DNA of 64,000 bases from CAWICD01 sp052267165. Lineage in GTDB: Bacteria; Vulcanimicrobiota; Vulcanimicrobiia; Vulcanimicrobiales; Vulcanimicrobiaceae. The stretch is from NCBI GenBank assembly GCA_052267165.1, contig JBKQHO010000022.1, positions 124,001-188,000 on the forward strand, written 5' to 3'. Within the stretch, counting starts at the first letter, position 1; every line of letters begins with the position of its first letter. The position numbers and the translations under genes were made by a program. Below, in pieces: positions 1 through 11,001 of this stretch. The notes below the pieces were generated by a model that had not been told where the DNA came from, did no database searches, and worked only from the letters and a program-made list of their open reading frames with translations.

Positions 1-310
1 GCGTCGTGCCGGCGATTTGCTTCACTTTCGCCGCATCGCGCGCGCCGTATGCTTGCCCGATGAGCACGGTGCTGCCGCTGCCCAGTCCGATCACGAACGA
101 GATCAGAAAGAACACGATCGGGAAGATCGAGGAGACGGCCGCGAGCGAGCGGACCCCAACGAGCCTTCCGACATAGATGCTGTTGAGCGTCGAGCCGAGC
201 GACTGCAGCACGTTGCTGAGCATCAGCGGCACGAGAAAGATCAGCAGCGACTGCCAGATCGGACGCGCGTCGCTGAGCGCGGGTGAAGCGCGTTTCGGGG
301 CGCTGCTCAA
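1..310 (-). CDS. MATE family efflux transporter, N-terminal fragment
   Basis: Only the first 103 codons lie in the window; the rest runs off the left edge. The start is taken as TTG at 310, overlapping the TGA of the upstream rqcH gene by four bases, which suggests translational coupling. About 18 polar residues are followed by a first membrane segment (IWQSLLIFLVPLMLSNVLQS), then YVGRLVG, a second segment and the motif GSTVLIGQAYGARD. That order is typical of the MATE/DinF fold, a twelve-helix antiporter that exports drugs or metabolites using Na+ or H+. The substrate cannot be told from this fragment. The family call is strong; the exact subfamily is unknown. Confidence 0.75.
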   Translation of the reverse strand, partial: MSSAPKRASPALSDARPIWQSLLIFLVPLMLSNVLQSLGSTLNSIYVGRLVGVRSLAAVSSIFPIVFFLISFVIGLGSGSTVLIGQAYGARDAAKVKQIAGTT

Positions 311-2016
311 GTGCGCGGCGCGACCAGCAGCGTCCGCGCGTTGGTGTACCAAACCAAGCCGGGCGGCGCGCCCTGTTGCCGGCGCACGTACTTGCGTTCG
401 GTGTAGTCGACCGCGACTTTCTCCGAAGCGCGGGCCTTACTATGGTACGCGGCCAGCCCCGCCGCCGCGTGCAATTCGTCGTCGCTCGGTAAGCGCTGCG
501 AGTCGATGCGCAGCACGACGTGCGCGCCCGGCGTCGCGCGCGCATGGAACCAGAGATCGTTCGGACGCGCGACCCGGAAGGTCAGCTCGGCGTTGTTGCG
601 AGGCGAGCGTCCCACGTAGACGCGCGCGTCGCCGGCGAGCGGAAACTCGAGCGCGGCGCGCCCCTCGTCGCGCGCCGGCCGGGTCGCCGCGCCCCCGCGC
701 GTGCCGGCCTTGCGGCGTTCGAGCCGGTCGACGGCTTCGGCGAGATCGTCGAGCGTCTCGGGCTCGGCGCGCTCCAGCTCCCACAGCAGCTCCTCGCCGT
801 ACGCGCTTTCACCTTCGAGCTGCGCCAGCCGCTGCTCGAGGTGGCGGCGCCGTCCGACGGCTTTCTTGTAGCGCTTGAAGATCGCAGCCGCGTTCGCTTT
901 CGCGTCGAGCGCGGGGTCGAGCTCGATGCGCATTTCGGGCTGGCTCGGCGGCGCGAAGCTCGTCGCGCCGGCGGGGACTTCTGCGAGGTGTGCGTACAGC
1001 AGGTCGCCCGCGTTGCGCAGAGCCTCGGTGCTCTGCACGTCGGCGCGCTCGCGCTGGAGCGCGCTGCGTTCGGTGGCGAGCGCCCCGACCCGGCGCTCGA
1101 CCCGCGTTCGCAGCGACCCGCGGCGCGCTGCGAAGGCCTGCGCGGCGCGCGCTCGCCCCTGCGCGTCGAGCAATCCGCCCAGCAGCGGGAGCAGCGCGCG
1201 CTCGCGCCGTACCTCGAGCGCGCTGAACTGAAGGAGAGGAATCACGTGCACTTGGACGACTTGCCCGCCGCCGCCGTAGACGAACACGTCGCCGAGCGTG
1301 CCGGGCTCGCCGTCGCTCGCCTCCACCAGCGCCCGCGCTCGTTCGACGACGCGGCTTGCCAGCGCGGCCGAGCCGGTGCCAAGCTCGGCCGCCTCGGCGA
1401 CGAACGACTCGGCCGGCAAGCGCGGAAGCAGCGGGACCGCGCCGCGTAAGGCGCGGATCGCTCGCTCGCGCGCCCCGAGCTCGCCGGCCGCCAGCGCGGC
1501 GAAGGCCTCGAGCGGGTCGGTCTCGGCGGGTGGGCTCGGCAAGGGCGGCGGCTCGTATTCTTCACCGACGACGGTCGCGCGCCGGCCCGCGGAGCCGCGC
1601 GGAAACTCCTTGGCCGCGGCGATCACGCCGTCGTCTTTCAGGAGCACGAGGTTCCCGAAACGCGGCGTCAGCTCGACGACGAGCCGGTAGCGGCTGGCGA
1701 CCCCGAAGCGCGAACGCGCCGCCAAGTCGATGGCGATCAGCCGGTCGCCGTGCCGCCCGCGCACGCGTTCGATGCGCAGCCCCTCGAGCACGTCGGCGAA
1801 CGCGCGCGGCCAGCCCGCGGCGCGTTCCAGCGGCAGCTCGGGTTCGAGCGTTAGCAGCGGCGTCGGCCCGAACGGGTCGAGCGCGAGCGTGCCGCGCGGC
1901 ACCCGCAGCCCGAAGCGGCCGCCGGCAAGCATGCCCGCGGAGCGCACGCGCGCGCCGCGCAGCTCGCGTTCGAGCTCGGCGGCGAGCCGCCGCACGATCA
2001 GCCAATCGGTGAGCAC
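307..2016 (-). CDS. rqcH: NFACT-family Rqc2 homologue RqcH
   Basis: A 569-residue protein of the usual length for bacterial NFACT proteins. The N-terminal NFACT-N region (about 1-230) is followed by a coiled-coil middle (about 290-430) and a C-terminal NFACT-R (DUF814) domain, visible as VYVGRSPRNNAELTF and NDLWFHARATPGAHVVLR. In this family the protein binds stalled 50S-peptidyl-tRNA complexes and recruits tRNA-Ala to add C-terminal alanine tails that mark the chain for degradation. The older name, fibronectin-binding protein A, is misleading. It lies downstream of tamB on the same strand and overlaps the MATE gene. Family assignment is secure; the Ala-tailing role is inferred from homologues. 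Confidence 0.88.
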   Translation of the reverse strand: MLTDWLIVRRLAAELERELRGARVRSAGMLAGGRFGLRVPRGTLALDPFGPTPLLTLEPELPLERAAGWPRAFADVLEGLRIERVRGRHGDRLIAIDLAARSRFGVASRYRLVVELTPRFGNLVLLKDDGVIAAAKEFPRGSAGRRATVVGEEYEPPPLPSPPAETDPLEAFAALAAGELGARERAIRALRGAVPLLPRLPAESFVAEAAELGTGSAALASRVVERARALVEASDGEPGTLGDVFVYGGGGQVVQVHVIPLLQFSALEVRRERALLPLLGGLLDAQGRARAAQAFAARRGSLRTRVERRVGALATERSALQRERADVQSTEALRNAGDLLYAHLAEVPAGATSFAPPSQPEMRIELDPALDAKANAAAIFKRYKKAVGRRRHLEQRLAQLEGESAYGEELLWELERAEPETLDDLAEAVDRLERRKAGTRGGAATRPARDEGRAALEFPLAGDARVYVGRSPRNNAELTFRVARPNDLWFHARATPGAHVVLRIDSQRLPSDDELHAAAGLAAYHSKARASEKVAVDYTERKYVRRQQGAPPGLVWYTNARTLLVAPRT

Positions 2017-2039
2017 CGGGTTGTGTTATGCGTGCGGCG

Positions 2040-5000
2040 TCAGCGAAACTTCCGTTGCAGCGAGAACGAGAAGCCGTTGCTGCCGGAGATCGGCTGCGAG
2101 GCGTTCACCGCGGGATCCCCCGCTACGAGATTCGTCGGCGCGTTGACGAACTGTTGCGCGTTCGGCTGATTGAAGAACGTGAGCAGCACGGCCGTAGCCG
2201 GATTGGGCGACGCGCGCAGCCCGATGGTCGTGCGCTGCGGGTAGTTGAACGTCTCCGAGTAGATGACGTCCACGTTCTTCATGAGCGCCTTGCGCGCGCC
2301 GAGGCCGATCCCCGCCGACGGGTCGTAACCGAGCGAGAGCGAGCTCAGCCCGATGGCGCTTCCGACGTGCGCGCCGAGCGGCTCGAGAATGTTGCGCGTG
2401 AACATGCCGCTCAGCTGGCCGGCGGCGATGTTGCCGATCACGTTCCCGTTGTTCTGCTGACTCTGCGTCATCGCCACGCCTTGGACCGCGCCGAGGTTCT
2501 GCAGCCCGGCGAGCAGGCCGACGATCTGCTCGCGGGTATACGGCGGATCCGATTGAAGCGCGACGTTCATCTGCGTCGCGGGGCCGGTCACGTGAAGATC
2601 GACTTGTGTGGGCGGATCGGGGATCGAGGTGGTCGCGTAGGCATTGACGCGCGGCACCAAACCGAGTGCCGCCGTGAACGCCACGGTGCTGTCGGGGCCG
2701 AGGATGAACGTGCGGTAGAAATCGAGCGTTCCGTCCGTCGCGAGAAAGCGGCCGGACAAACTTGGATCGTCCAACGTCCCGCCGACGCGGACTGCGCCCT
2801 GCGCGCCGATGTCGACTTGCCCGCTCTGGATGCGCACGTCGCGTTGGGCGCTGACTTGCAGCTTGAGGGCCACGTCGGGCAGGTTGGGGGTCGCGGCGGG
2901 GCTTGGGCCGGACGCGCCGAGTACGGCGCTGAGCGGGATGCGAGTGTCGTTGAAGGTGAGGTTGCCGACCAGATTTGCTTCGCTGGCAGGTGACTTCGAC
3001 AGCGTGAGCTGGCCGTCGACCGCGCCCTTGAAATAAGCCGGCAAGTCCAAACCGGCACGCGTCGCCGTGGCGACGAGACTGAAGGTCAGGTCGCGGCCGG
3101 GGGCGCGCAAACTCGGCACGAAGGCGCTCGCGTGCAAGGCGATCGTGCCGCCGCCGACGTCGACGTGCGCGTCGTGGAGGCTTGCGCTCGTCCCCTGGAA
3201 GGTGAGCTGCGCGGTTCCGCTGGTCAGCTTAGCCGTTTCCTGCGGGCTCGAAAACGACAGATCGACGAGCGCGAGCGTGCCGTTGAGGGCGGGCTGCGCG
3301 AGCGTGCCGAGCAACCCGATCCGACCCGAGAGCAGCCCGCCCAGGTCGGTGCCCTTGGGCAGCAGCGGCGCGAACTGCGCGAGGTCGACTGCGGCGGCGT
3401 TCAACTCGAGGTTGACCGGTGCAGTCGGCGGTCCGACTCCGGGCACGGGCGCAAGCTCGAGCGGCGCGCGCCCGTCCGCCCTGATCTGGCCCTTCGTCAG
3501 GTCGAATTCGGCGGTTTCCAGGGTAACGAGCGCCGGCGTGGCGTCGAGCGCGGCATGCGCGTGCGGCAACGTGTAGCCGCGATAGCTCAGCGCGTCGAGC
3601 GTGAGATCGTCGTGCACGCGTGGCTGGCGTGGGGTCCCACTGAGCTGCGCTTTGGTGTGGGCCGAGCCGCGGATACCGTCGGGCGCGGGCTTTCCCGTCA
3701 GGGTCTTATAGAGTCCGGCGACGTCGGGAACGTCGGCTTGCAGGTCGAGAGCGACCGCGTCGGTCGGGCGCAGGCCGAATGTGCCGGAGCCCTCGACGTC
3801 GAGCCCGGCGAGCGCGAGCGAGGCCGAGCCGACCGTGACCCGGTCGTTCTGCGCGGTGGTCTGCAGGCTCAAGCGCTCGATGGGCACGCGTCCGAAGCGC
3901 CCGCCGGCGACCGAGCCCTGTAAGCCGAAGGCCAGTGCCGGATAGTGCCCGTGAAGCGTCGCCTCACCGTTAAGGCTGCCGGCGATCGGCTGCCGCAGCC
4001 CCAAGGCCGGCAGCCAGGTGCCTAAATCGACGTGCTCCGCTCGCGTGGTCAACGCCAGCGCGCTGCGTCGGAGGGTGTCGTTCAACGGAGCGGCTCCTGG
4101 CAATTGGACCGTTCCATTTACACTGAACTCACCAGTGGACCCGCCAATTGATCCCGCGAGCGTCATCGTCCGCCCACGCGTCGTCACGTCGGCTTGCGTC
4201 GTCCCCAGATTCAACCGGCGAAACTGGGCCGAAGCGATCTTAGCGCGCGCCCAGACGCCGACCGAGTCCGGTGAATTCCGCGCCGTCAGCTCGAGGCTAC
4301 CCCGGCCGCCGAGCGTGTCGCCGCGGTCGAAGTAGTCGTTGAAGTCGGCCAGATCCAGGCGTGGCGCGTGCAGGCTGAGCGACTGCGAGCCGCGGGAAAG
4401 GGAGCCGTCGAAGGCCAGCATGGAAGTGCCGACCGTGACCTGCCCGCCTTGCAGCGCTAGGGCTGTCGGTGTGCCGCGCAGGTCGAGCGACGCGTCCTTG
4501 AATTCCAAGCCGTTGAGCGAGCCTTCCGGGACCGAAGCGTTACCGCTCACCCGCGGGGCCGTTCCGCTTCCGTGAACCTCGAGGCTGGCGTTGAGCGTGC
4601 CCGCGGGATAGCGCAGCGGCGCGTTGAAGGCGGCCGCCAAGCTGGCGATGTCGGCCTCGCGGACCTGCGCCCGCAGGGCATAGTCGGCGCGCGCCGGGTG
4701 CGAGCGCAGACCGTCGACGTCGCCTTCGACGGTGCCGACCGCGTCGCCGGCTTGCAGCAAGCCGGCGCGCAGCGAAAGCCGGTCGCCGGCGAAGGCGAGC
4801 TCCGAGCTTGCGCTTACGGGCAGCCCTTGCGCGTAACCGGCAGCGACGAATCCGCCGTGCAGCGTCGGGGCACCAGCCGTTCCGCCGACCTCGGCGACGG
4901 CGCTGAGCTCACCCTGCTCGAGCGGTACGCCGAAGCCGCGCAAGGCGGCGAGGTCGAGTCCGCTCGTCGAGACGTCGAGCGTGCCGCCGTCGCCCAGGCG

Positions 5001-7097
5001 CCCTTGCGCCAGGATCTCGTGCCCCTGCAGCCGGACGCGCGCGGCGTAGACTTGCGCGCTCGAGCCGGCCAGTCCGGCGGTCAGCGACAGCCCTTCGAGG
5101 TTGACGCCTGCGATCCGGGCGTCGTGGAAGCGCGCGCCGTCGACCTGCGCAACCACGTGCGAAGGCCCGTCGGCCAGCAACGCGAGCGGGATGTCGGCGC
5201 CACCTGCAAGCGCGATCTTTCCGCCGGCGAGCCGGCCGAGGGGCGCGAGCGAACCCTGGTAACGCCCCGCGAAGGCGCCGCGCTCGCCGTCGCGCAGGAA
5301 ACCGCGGCCGGCCAATTGACCGACCGGGACTCCGCGCAGCTGCGCCCCGCCCAGGGCTGCATTCCCGGCCAGCGCGTAGCGCTTGCGTTCGACGATCCCG
5401 GCGAGGTCCGCGTCGAGGTCGCCGCGGGCGTCGGGCAGCGCCGGGATTCGCACCCCGGGCAAGGCGGGAAGCGGGCGCGTCCCGAGACGCACCGCACGCG
5501 CGTCGATCCAGGCGGCGGTGCCGCGCTGACCGTCCAGGGCGGCGCGAAGGAAGAGGCGCTGGCGGCCGGGACCCGCCAGCTCGAGCGGCCCGACGGTCCC
5601 CACGCCGTCGCCGGCGATCGAAAAGTTGCCCGCCAGCCGCTCGTCAGGACCGGTGCCGTCGAGGAGGCCGCTGGCCGCGAGGGAGGTGCCGCTGCCGCTG
5701 AGGACTGCCAGCCCGGCGAGGCGCATCCCGGGGACCGCGTAGGCCAGCAGGGGGAGCCGGTTGGCCGGCGCGTCGACGCTCGCGACCAGGCGGGTCTCAC
5801 GCGAGCGCTGCAGCCCGACGTGACCTTGCGCGGCGACGCCGATCGCGCCGTAGCGCAGGCGGCTGCGCAGTACGTCGAGGTCATTTCCCGCGAGCGCCAC
5901 TTGCGCCCTGACCGCGTCGAGCGCGTAGCCGTTGAGGCCGACGTGCGGTGCGTCCAGGGTCGCCAGCGTCATCGGCTGGGTTGCGGGCCCCTCGACCAGC
6001 AAGCGGAATCCGAGCGCGCCGTCGATCGCGACCTTACCGGCGTTGGCCGCGAGCCCCGCCAGCCGTTTCAGCGCGCCGTTCCCCGTGATGCCCAAGCGCA
6101 GCGCGGGATCGGCGAAGTCGTAGATCGCGCCGCTGATGTCGACTGGGACGCCGGCGACCGTGCCGGTCACCCTCGGAATCGCCAAGCCGTCATCGTAGGC
6201 GCGCAGCGGGCCGGCACCGTCCCGCAGCGGGGCCGCCAGCCCGTTAAGATAGAGCCGCATCCCGTGCAGCTCGGTCGTCGCGGTCAGGTGGCTCGGCGGG
6301 GTCGCGCCGCGGCTGCCTAAACCGTAGAGGGTCGCGTCGAGCCCGACCAGCTCGCCGTCGGCGACGTGCAGGGCCGGCGAGTTGAGCGCGTAGTCGACGA
6401 GCGGCCCGAGTGCGAAGCGCGTAGCGTGCCAGCGCTGCATGGCGTAGCCGCGAGCGGGATCGAACGTGGCCCGGCCGGCCAGCGGGAAGCGTCCGCCGGG
6501 CTCGACCACGACCAGTCCGGCTTGGTATCCCGAACGCTTCACCGGATCGAGGTTCGCCTCGAGCTGGATCGCCTCGAGCGCCAGGCGCCGGCTGTGCTCG
6601 TAGATGCGTGTCTCGTCGAGCAGACTGAGCGCGCCGTCCCGAATGCGGACCCACACGGCCGGGATCCCGCCCGACGGGCCGCCGCTGCTGCTGGGAAGGT
6701 GAACGTTCCAGCTCCCGTTGGCGTAGTGGACCAGCGAGATCCGGGGCGCGTCGAGCGCCAGCCTCGAGACGCCAAGCGGATGGCTGCTGCCGAACGCATC
6801 CCGCAGGCTGTAGGTGACCTCGGCCCGCCGAACGGTCGCGACCGGCGTCCCGTCGTTTGCGCGAACCTCGAGGCCGTCGAGGACCGCATGCGTAGCGCCG
6901 AGCTGGGCCCCGGCGATTCGAACGTCGTAGCCGGTTGCCGTGCCGGCGACGACCTCCAGCGCCCGCCGGGCGAGCGGTTGACGGAACGCGTACGCGACGG
7001 CCAGAAACCCCAGCGCCGCCACGGCGCAGACCGCGACGACTCGGCGGAGGGTCAAGGCGGGCACGCTTGAGCCGTACCCGCCAAGGCAACCGTCCAA
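2040..7097 (-). CDS. tamB: TamB-like translocation/assembly module protein
   Basis: A very long protein (1685 residues) with one N-terminal membrane anchor (about residues 16-38) and then a long run of weakly repetitive beta-rich segments. The C-terminal DUF490/TamB region holds LHVTGPATQMNVALQSDPPY, the stretch REQIVGLLAGLQN, and an end rich in predicted beta strands. TamB/AsmA-like proteins form a hydrophobic beta-taco groove spanning the periplasm and are linked to phospholipid transport to the outer membrane and to autotransporter assembly. Its presence argues for a diderm envelope. No BamA/TamA partner lies in the window. The start could instead be a GTG about 11 codons downstream, just before the anchor. 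Confidence 0.87.
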   Translation of the reverse strand: MDGCLGGYGSSVPALTLRRVVAVCAVAALGFLAVAYAFRQPLARRALEVVAGTATGYDVRIAGAQLGATHAVLDGLEVRANDGTPVATVRRAEVTYSLRDAFGSSHPLGVSRLALDAPRISLVHYANGSWNVHLPSSSGGPSGGIPAVWVRIRDGALSLLDETRIYEHSRRLALEAIQLEANLDPVKRSGYQAGLVVVEPGGRFPLAGRATFDPARGYAMQRWHATRFALGPLVDYALNSPALHVADGELVGLDATLYGLGSRGATPPSHLTATTELHGMRLYLNGLAAPLRDGAGPLRAYDDGLAIPRVTGTVAGVPVDISGAIYDFADPALRLGITGNGALKRLAGLAANAGKVAIDGALGFRLLVEGPATQPMTLATLDAPHVGLNGYALDAVRAQVALAGNDLDVLRSRLRYGAIGVAAQGHVGLQRSRETRLVASVDAPANRLPLLAYAVPGMRLAGLAVLSGSGTSLAASGLLDGTGPDERLAGNFSIAGDGVGTVGPLELAGPGRQRLFLRAALDGQRGTAAWIDARAVRLGTRPLPALPGVRIPALPDARGDLDADLAGIVERKRYALAGNAALGGAQLRGVPVGQLAGRGFLRDGERGAFAGRYQGSLAPLGRLAGGKIALAGGADIPLALLADGPSHVVAQVDGARFHDARIAGVNLEGLSLTAGLAGSSAQVYAARVRLQGHEILAQGRLGDGGTLDVSTSGLDLAALRGFGVPLEQGELSAVAEVGGTAGAPTLHGGFVAAGYAQGLPVSASSELAFAGDRLSLRAGLLQAGDAVGTVEGDVDGLRSHPARADYALRAQVREADIASLAAAFNAPLRYPAGTLNASLEVHGSGTAPRVSGNASVPEGSLNGLEFKDASLDLRGTPTALALQGGQVTVGTSMLAFDGSLSRGSQSLSLHAPRLDLADFNDYFDRGDTLGGRGSLELTARNSPDSVGVWARAKIASAQFRRLNLGTTQADVTTRGRTMTLAGSIGGSTGEFSVNGTVQLPGAAPLNDTLRRSALALTTRAEHVDLGTWLPALGLRQPIAGSLNGEATLHGHYPALAFGLQGSVAGGRFGRVPIERLSLQTTAQNDRVTVGSASLALAGLDVEGSGTFGLRPTDAVALDLQADVPDVAGLYKTLTGKPAPDGIRGSAHTKAQLSGTPRQPRVHDDLTLDALSYRGYTLPHAHAALDATPALVTLETAEFDLTKGQIRADGRAPLELAPVPGVGPPTAPVNLELNAAAVDLAQFAPLLPKGTDLGGLLSGRIGLLGTLAQPALNGTLALVDLSFSSPQETAKLTSGTAQLTFQGTSASLHDAHVDVGGGTIALHASAFVPSLRAPGRDLTFSLVATATRAGLDLPAYFKGAVDGQLTLSKSPASEANLVGNLTFNDTRIPLSAVLGASGPSPAATPNLPDVALKLQVSAQRDVRIQSGQVDIGAQGAVRVGGTLDDPSLSGRFLATDGTLDFYRTFILGPDSTVAFTAALGLVPRVNAYATTSIPDPPTQVDLHVTGPATQMNVALQSDPPYTREQIVGLLAGLQNLGAVQGVAMTQSQQNNGNVIGNIAAGQLSGMFTRNILEPLGAHVGSAIGLSSLSLGYDPSAGIGLGARKALMKNVDVIYSETFNYPQRTTIGLRASPNPATAVLLTFFNQPNAQQFVNAPTNLVAGDPAVNASQPISGSNGFSFSLQRKFR

Positions 7098-7214
7098 GCA
7101 CGACGCGCGCAGAGGGCTCCGGAACCCGCCAAACGAACCTTCACCTTTCGCGCCGGGCGTAGGGCGGACATCTCGTCCTTCCGTTACGACGGCGAGCGCT
7201 TTTCATGTGAGCGT

Positions 7215-7865
7215 ATGGGGAGGGGCGAACAACTGCAGGGCCCGGGATTGCTCTTTGTCGTCTCGGGTCCTTCGGGAGCCGGGAAGGACACGGTCGTCGA
7301 CGCGTTGCGCAAGCGCATGCCGCGTCTGCGGTATTCGGTCTCCTCGACGACGAGACCGCCACGCGAAGGCGAGCGAGAAGGCACGGACTATTTCTTTCTC
7401 GATCGCTTGCTCTTCGAGCAACGAATCGCCGAGTCGGCCTTCTTGGAGACTCGCGAGTACAACGCCCACCTGTACGGCACGCCGCGGAACTTCATCGAGC
7501 AGACGCTCGCGGACGGCTACGACGTGATCATGAAGCCGGAAGTCAACGGGGCGCTCGCGATCAAGACCTCGTTTCCGATGGCGGTCCTGATCTTTCTCCT
7601 CCCCGACAAGTTCTCGCACTTGCGTTTGCGTCTGGCGGCGCGGCGCACCGAGAGCAACGACGAGATCGCGGCGCGGCTGGCGATCGCGCACGAGGAGCTC
7701 AAGTCGATCCGCCAGTTCGACTACGTGCTCATCAACGAACAAGCTCCGCCGGAGCGCCGGGACTCGCTCCCGGCGGTTGACGATTTGGAAGCGATCGTCC
7801 GGGCCGAACGTTTCCGCATTCATCACTACAAAGACGACGATCTGAAGAAATTGGAAGCAACATGA
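7215..7865 (+). CDS. gmk: Guanylate kinase
   Basis: A 216-residue enzyme that phosphorylates GMP to GDP with ATP. The P-loop GPSGAGKDT is at residues 18-26, followed by the GMP-binding stretch SVSSTTRPPREGEREGTDYFF. The length matches the family, with a slightly long N-terminus. The last codons overlap rpoZ by four bases (ATGA), the common gmk-rpoZ arrangement. It opens a plus-strand run that diverges from tamB; the 117 bases between them probably hold both promoters, but I see no convincing -35/-10 pair. Confidence 0.95.
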   Translation: MGRGEQLQGPGLLFVVSGPSGAGKDTVVDALRKRMPRLRYSVSSTTRPPREGEREGTDYFFLDRLLFEQRIAESAFLETREYNAHLYGTPRNFIEQTLADGYDVIMKPEVNGALAIKTSFPMAVLIFLLPDKFSHLRLRLAARRTESNDEIAARLAIAHEELKSIRQFDYVLINEQAPPERRDSLPAVDDLEAIVRAERFRIHHYKDDDLKKLEAT

Positions 7866-8080
7866 GCGAATCTGTTTTTGGAGACCTCGACGGCCTGCTC
7901 GAGCACGTCGACTCCAAGTTCACCCTGGTCAACGTGGTAACCAAGCGCGCAAAACAGCTCAACAACGGCGCGCCCGCGCTGACGGAAAATTCCAACCCGA
8001 ACAAACCGGTCTCGACCGCGTTCAACGAGGTCGCGCTCGGCAAGATTCCCTACAAGCGAGTAAAAGAGGGAATCAAGTAG
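7862..8080 (+). CDS. rpoZ: RNA polymerase omega subunit
   Basis: A 72-residue protein. Omega stabilises the beta-prime subunit of RNA polymerase and helps core assembly. Recognisable parts are the N-terminal helix (DSKFTLVNVVTKRAKQL), which matches the family pattern for the segment contacting beta-prime, and the conserved VSTAFNEVALGKI segment. Position directly after gmk, sharing the ATGA overlap, supports the call in so short a protein. Confidence 0.9.
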   Translation: MSESVFGDLDGLLEHVDSKFTLVNVVTKRAKQLNNGAPALTENSNPNKPVSTAFNEVALGKIPYKRVKEGIK

Positions 8081-8107
8081 CCGGTTTTCGCGGAGGTTTT
8101 CTAGATC

Positions 8108-9935
<1,828 letters not shown>

Positions 9936-9943
<8 letters not shown>

Positions 9944-10670
9944 CGCGCGCCTCGACGGCCGCGCGCTCGACTCGCTGCGCCCGGTCGTGATCGAGCCGAA
10001 CCCGTTGCAGTTCGCCGAAGGCAGCGCCCTGGTCGCGTTCGGGAACACGCGCGTGCTGTGCGCCGCGACGATCGAGGAGAAGGTGCCGCCGTGGCTGCGC
10101 AACCAAGGCCGCGGCTGGATCACCGCGGAGTACTCGATGCTGCCGCGCGCCACGCAGCAACGAACTCAACGTGAGTCGAGCCGCGGGCGCATCGGCGGCC
10201 GCACGCACGAGATCCAGCGCTTGATCGGGCGTTCGCTGCGCGCCGTCGCCGATCTGAAGCTGCTGGGCGAACGCAGCATCGTCATCGACTGCGACGTGCT
10301 GCAAGCCGACGGAGGGACGCGCACCGCCGCGATCACCGGCGCCTACGTCGCGCTGGCGCTCGCGCTGCGCCGCGACTTCGACCCCGCGAAGCAGAAGTGG
10401 CCGCTGCCGCAGCAGGTCGCGGCCGTCAGCGTCGGTTACGTCGACGGGCTTCCGCACCTCGACTTGGCCTACGCGGAGGACAGCCGCGCCGAAGTCGACA
10501 TGAACGTCGCGATGACCGACGCCGGAGCGTTCGTCGAAGTGCAAGGCACCGCCGAGACCCGCCCGTTCGACCGTGCCCAGCTCGACGAGATGCTGGCCCT
10601 CGCGCGGCTCGGGATCGAACGGCTCTTCGAGGAACAGCGGGCCGCCTTGGGCGCGGTCCATGCCGGTTGA
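9936..10670 (+). CDS. rph: Ribonuclease PH
   Basis: A phosphorolytic 3'-5' exoribonuclease that trims tRNA 3' ends. Conserved elements include GRALDSLRPV at the start, GNTRVLCAATIEEKVPPWLR, GWITAEYSMLPRAT with the following RESSRGRIGGRTHEIQRLIG, and DCDVLQADGGTRTAAITGA. I chose the TTG at 9936 because the family begins a few residues before this R-x-DGR motif; it overlaps the end of glmS by eight bases. At 244 codons it matches the usual 240-260. It overlaps the next small gene by 11 bases. Confidence 0.93.
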
Positions 10671-11001
10671 CCAAGACAAGCTTAGCGCGCTAGCCGGCGA
10701 GATCGGCCGCTTCCACGTGCGCGAACGCCGGATGCGCCGGGCGCAGACGCGCATGTCGGAACTGCTCGCGGGCGGGCAGTCCCTGCCGGACGCGGAGGTG
10801 GCGGCTTATTTGCACGAAGTGCTGCGCTATTTTCGCGGCTTCGAGCGCGAGGCGCGGGCGCATTTGCGCGACCTCGACCGGCGCTTGGCGCGCGTGAGCC
10901 AGCTCCAGTTCAACCTCAGCGCCGAGCGAGGGGTCGCGGCCGGCCGGGTTGAGGCGACTCAAGGCGTCCTCGCGCGGCTCGCGGAACTCGGCTCGCAATG
11001 A
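10660..11001 (+). CDS. Small coiled-coil protein of unknown function
   Basis: I do not recognise this 113-residue protein. It is highly charged and looks almost wholly helical, rich in Arg, Glu, Leu and Ala, with heptad-like segments (RMSELLAGG, FEREARAHLRDLDRRLARV). It has no signal peptide or membrane segment. The start ATG at 10660 overlaps rph, and its end overlaps the start of mlaE by four bases, so it sits in one tightly coupled transcript. Reality is supported by overlap spacing at both ends and codon use like its neighbours. A link to the lipid transporter that follows is suggested only by position. Confidence 0.6.
   Translation: MPVDQDKLSALAGEIGRFHVRERRMRRAQTRMSELLAGGQSLPDAEVAAYLHEVLRYFRGFEREARAHLRDLDRRLARVSQLQFNLSAERGVAAGRVEATQGVLARLAELGSQ

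Noticed and set aside
177..878. Long Arg/Ala-rich plus-strand frames across the rqcH gene
   Set aside because: They are antisense frames of a clear minus-strand gene in GC-rich DNA, with low-complexity Arg-rich products and no family features.
8081..8107. glmS ribozyme
   Set aside because: Only 27 bases separate rpoZ and glmS, too short for the ribozyme core.
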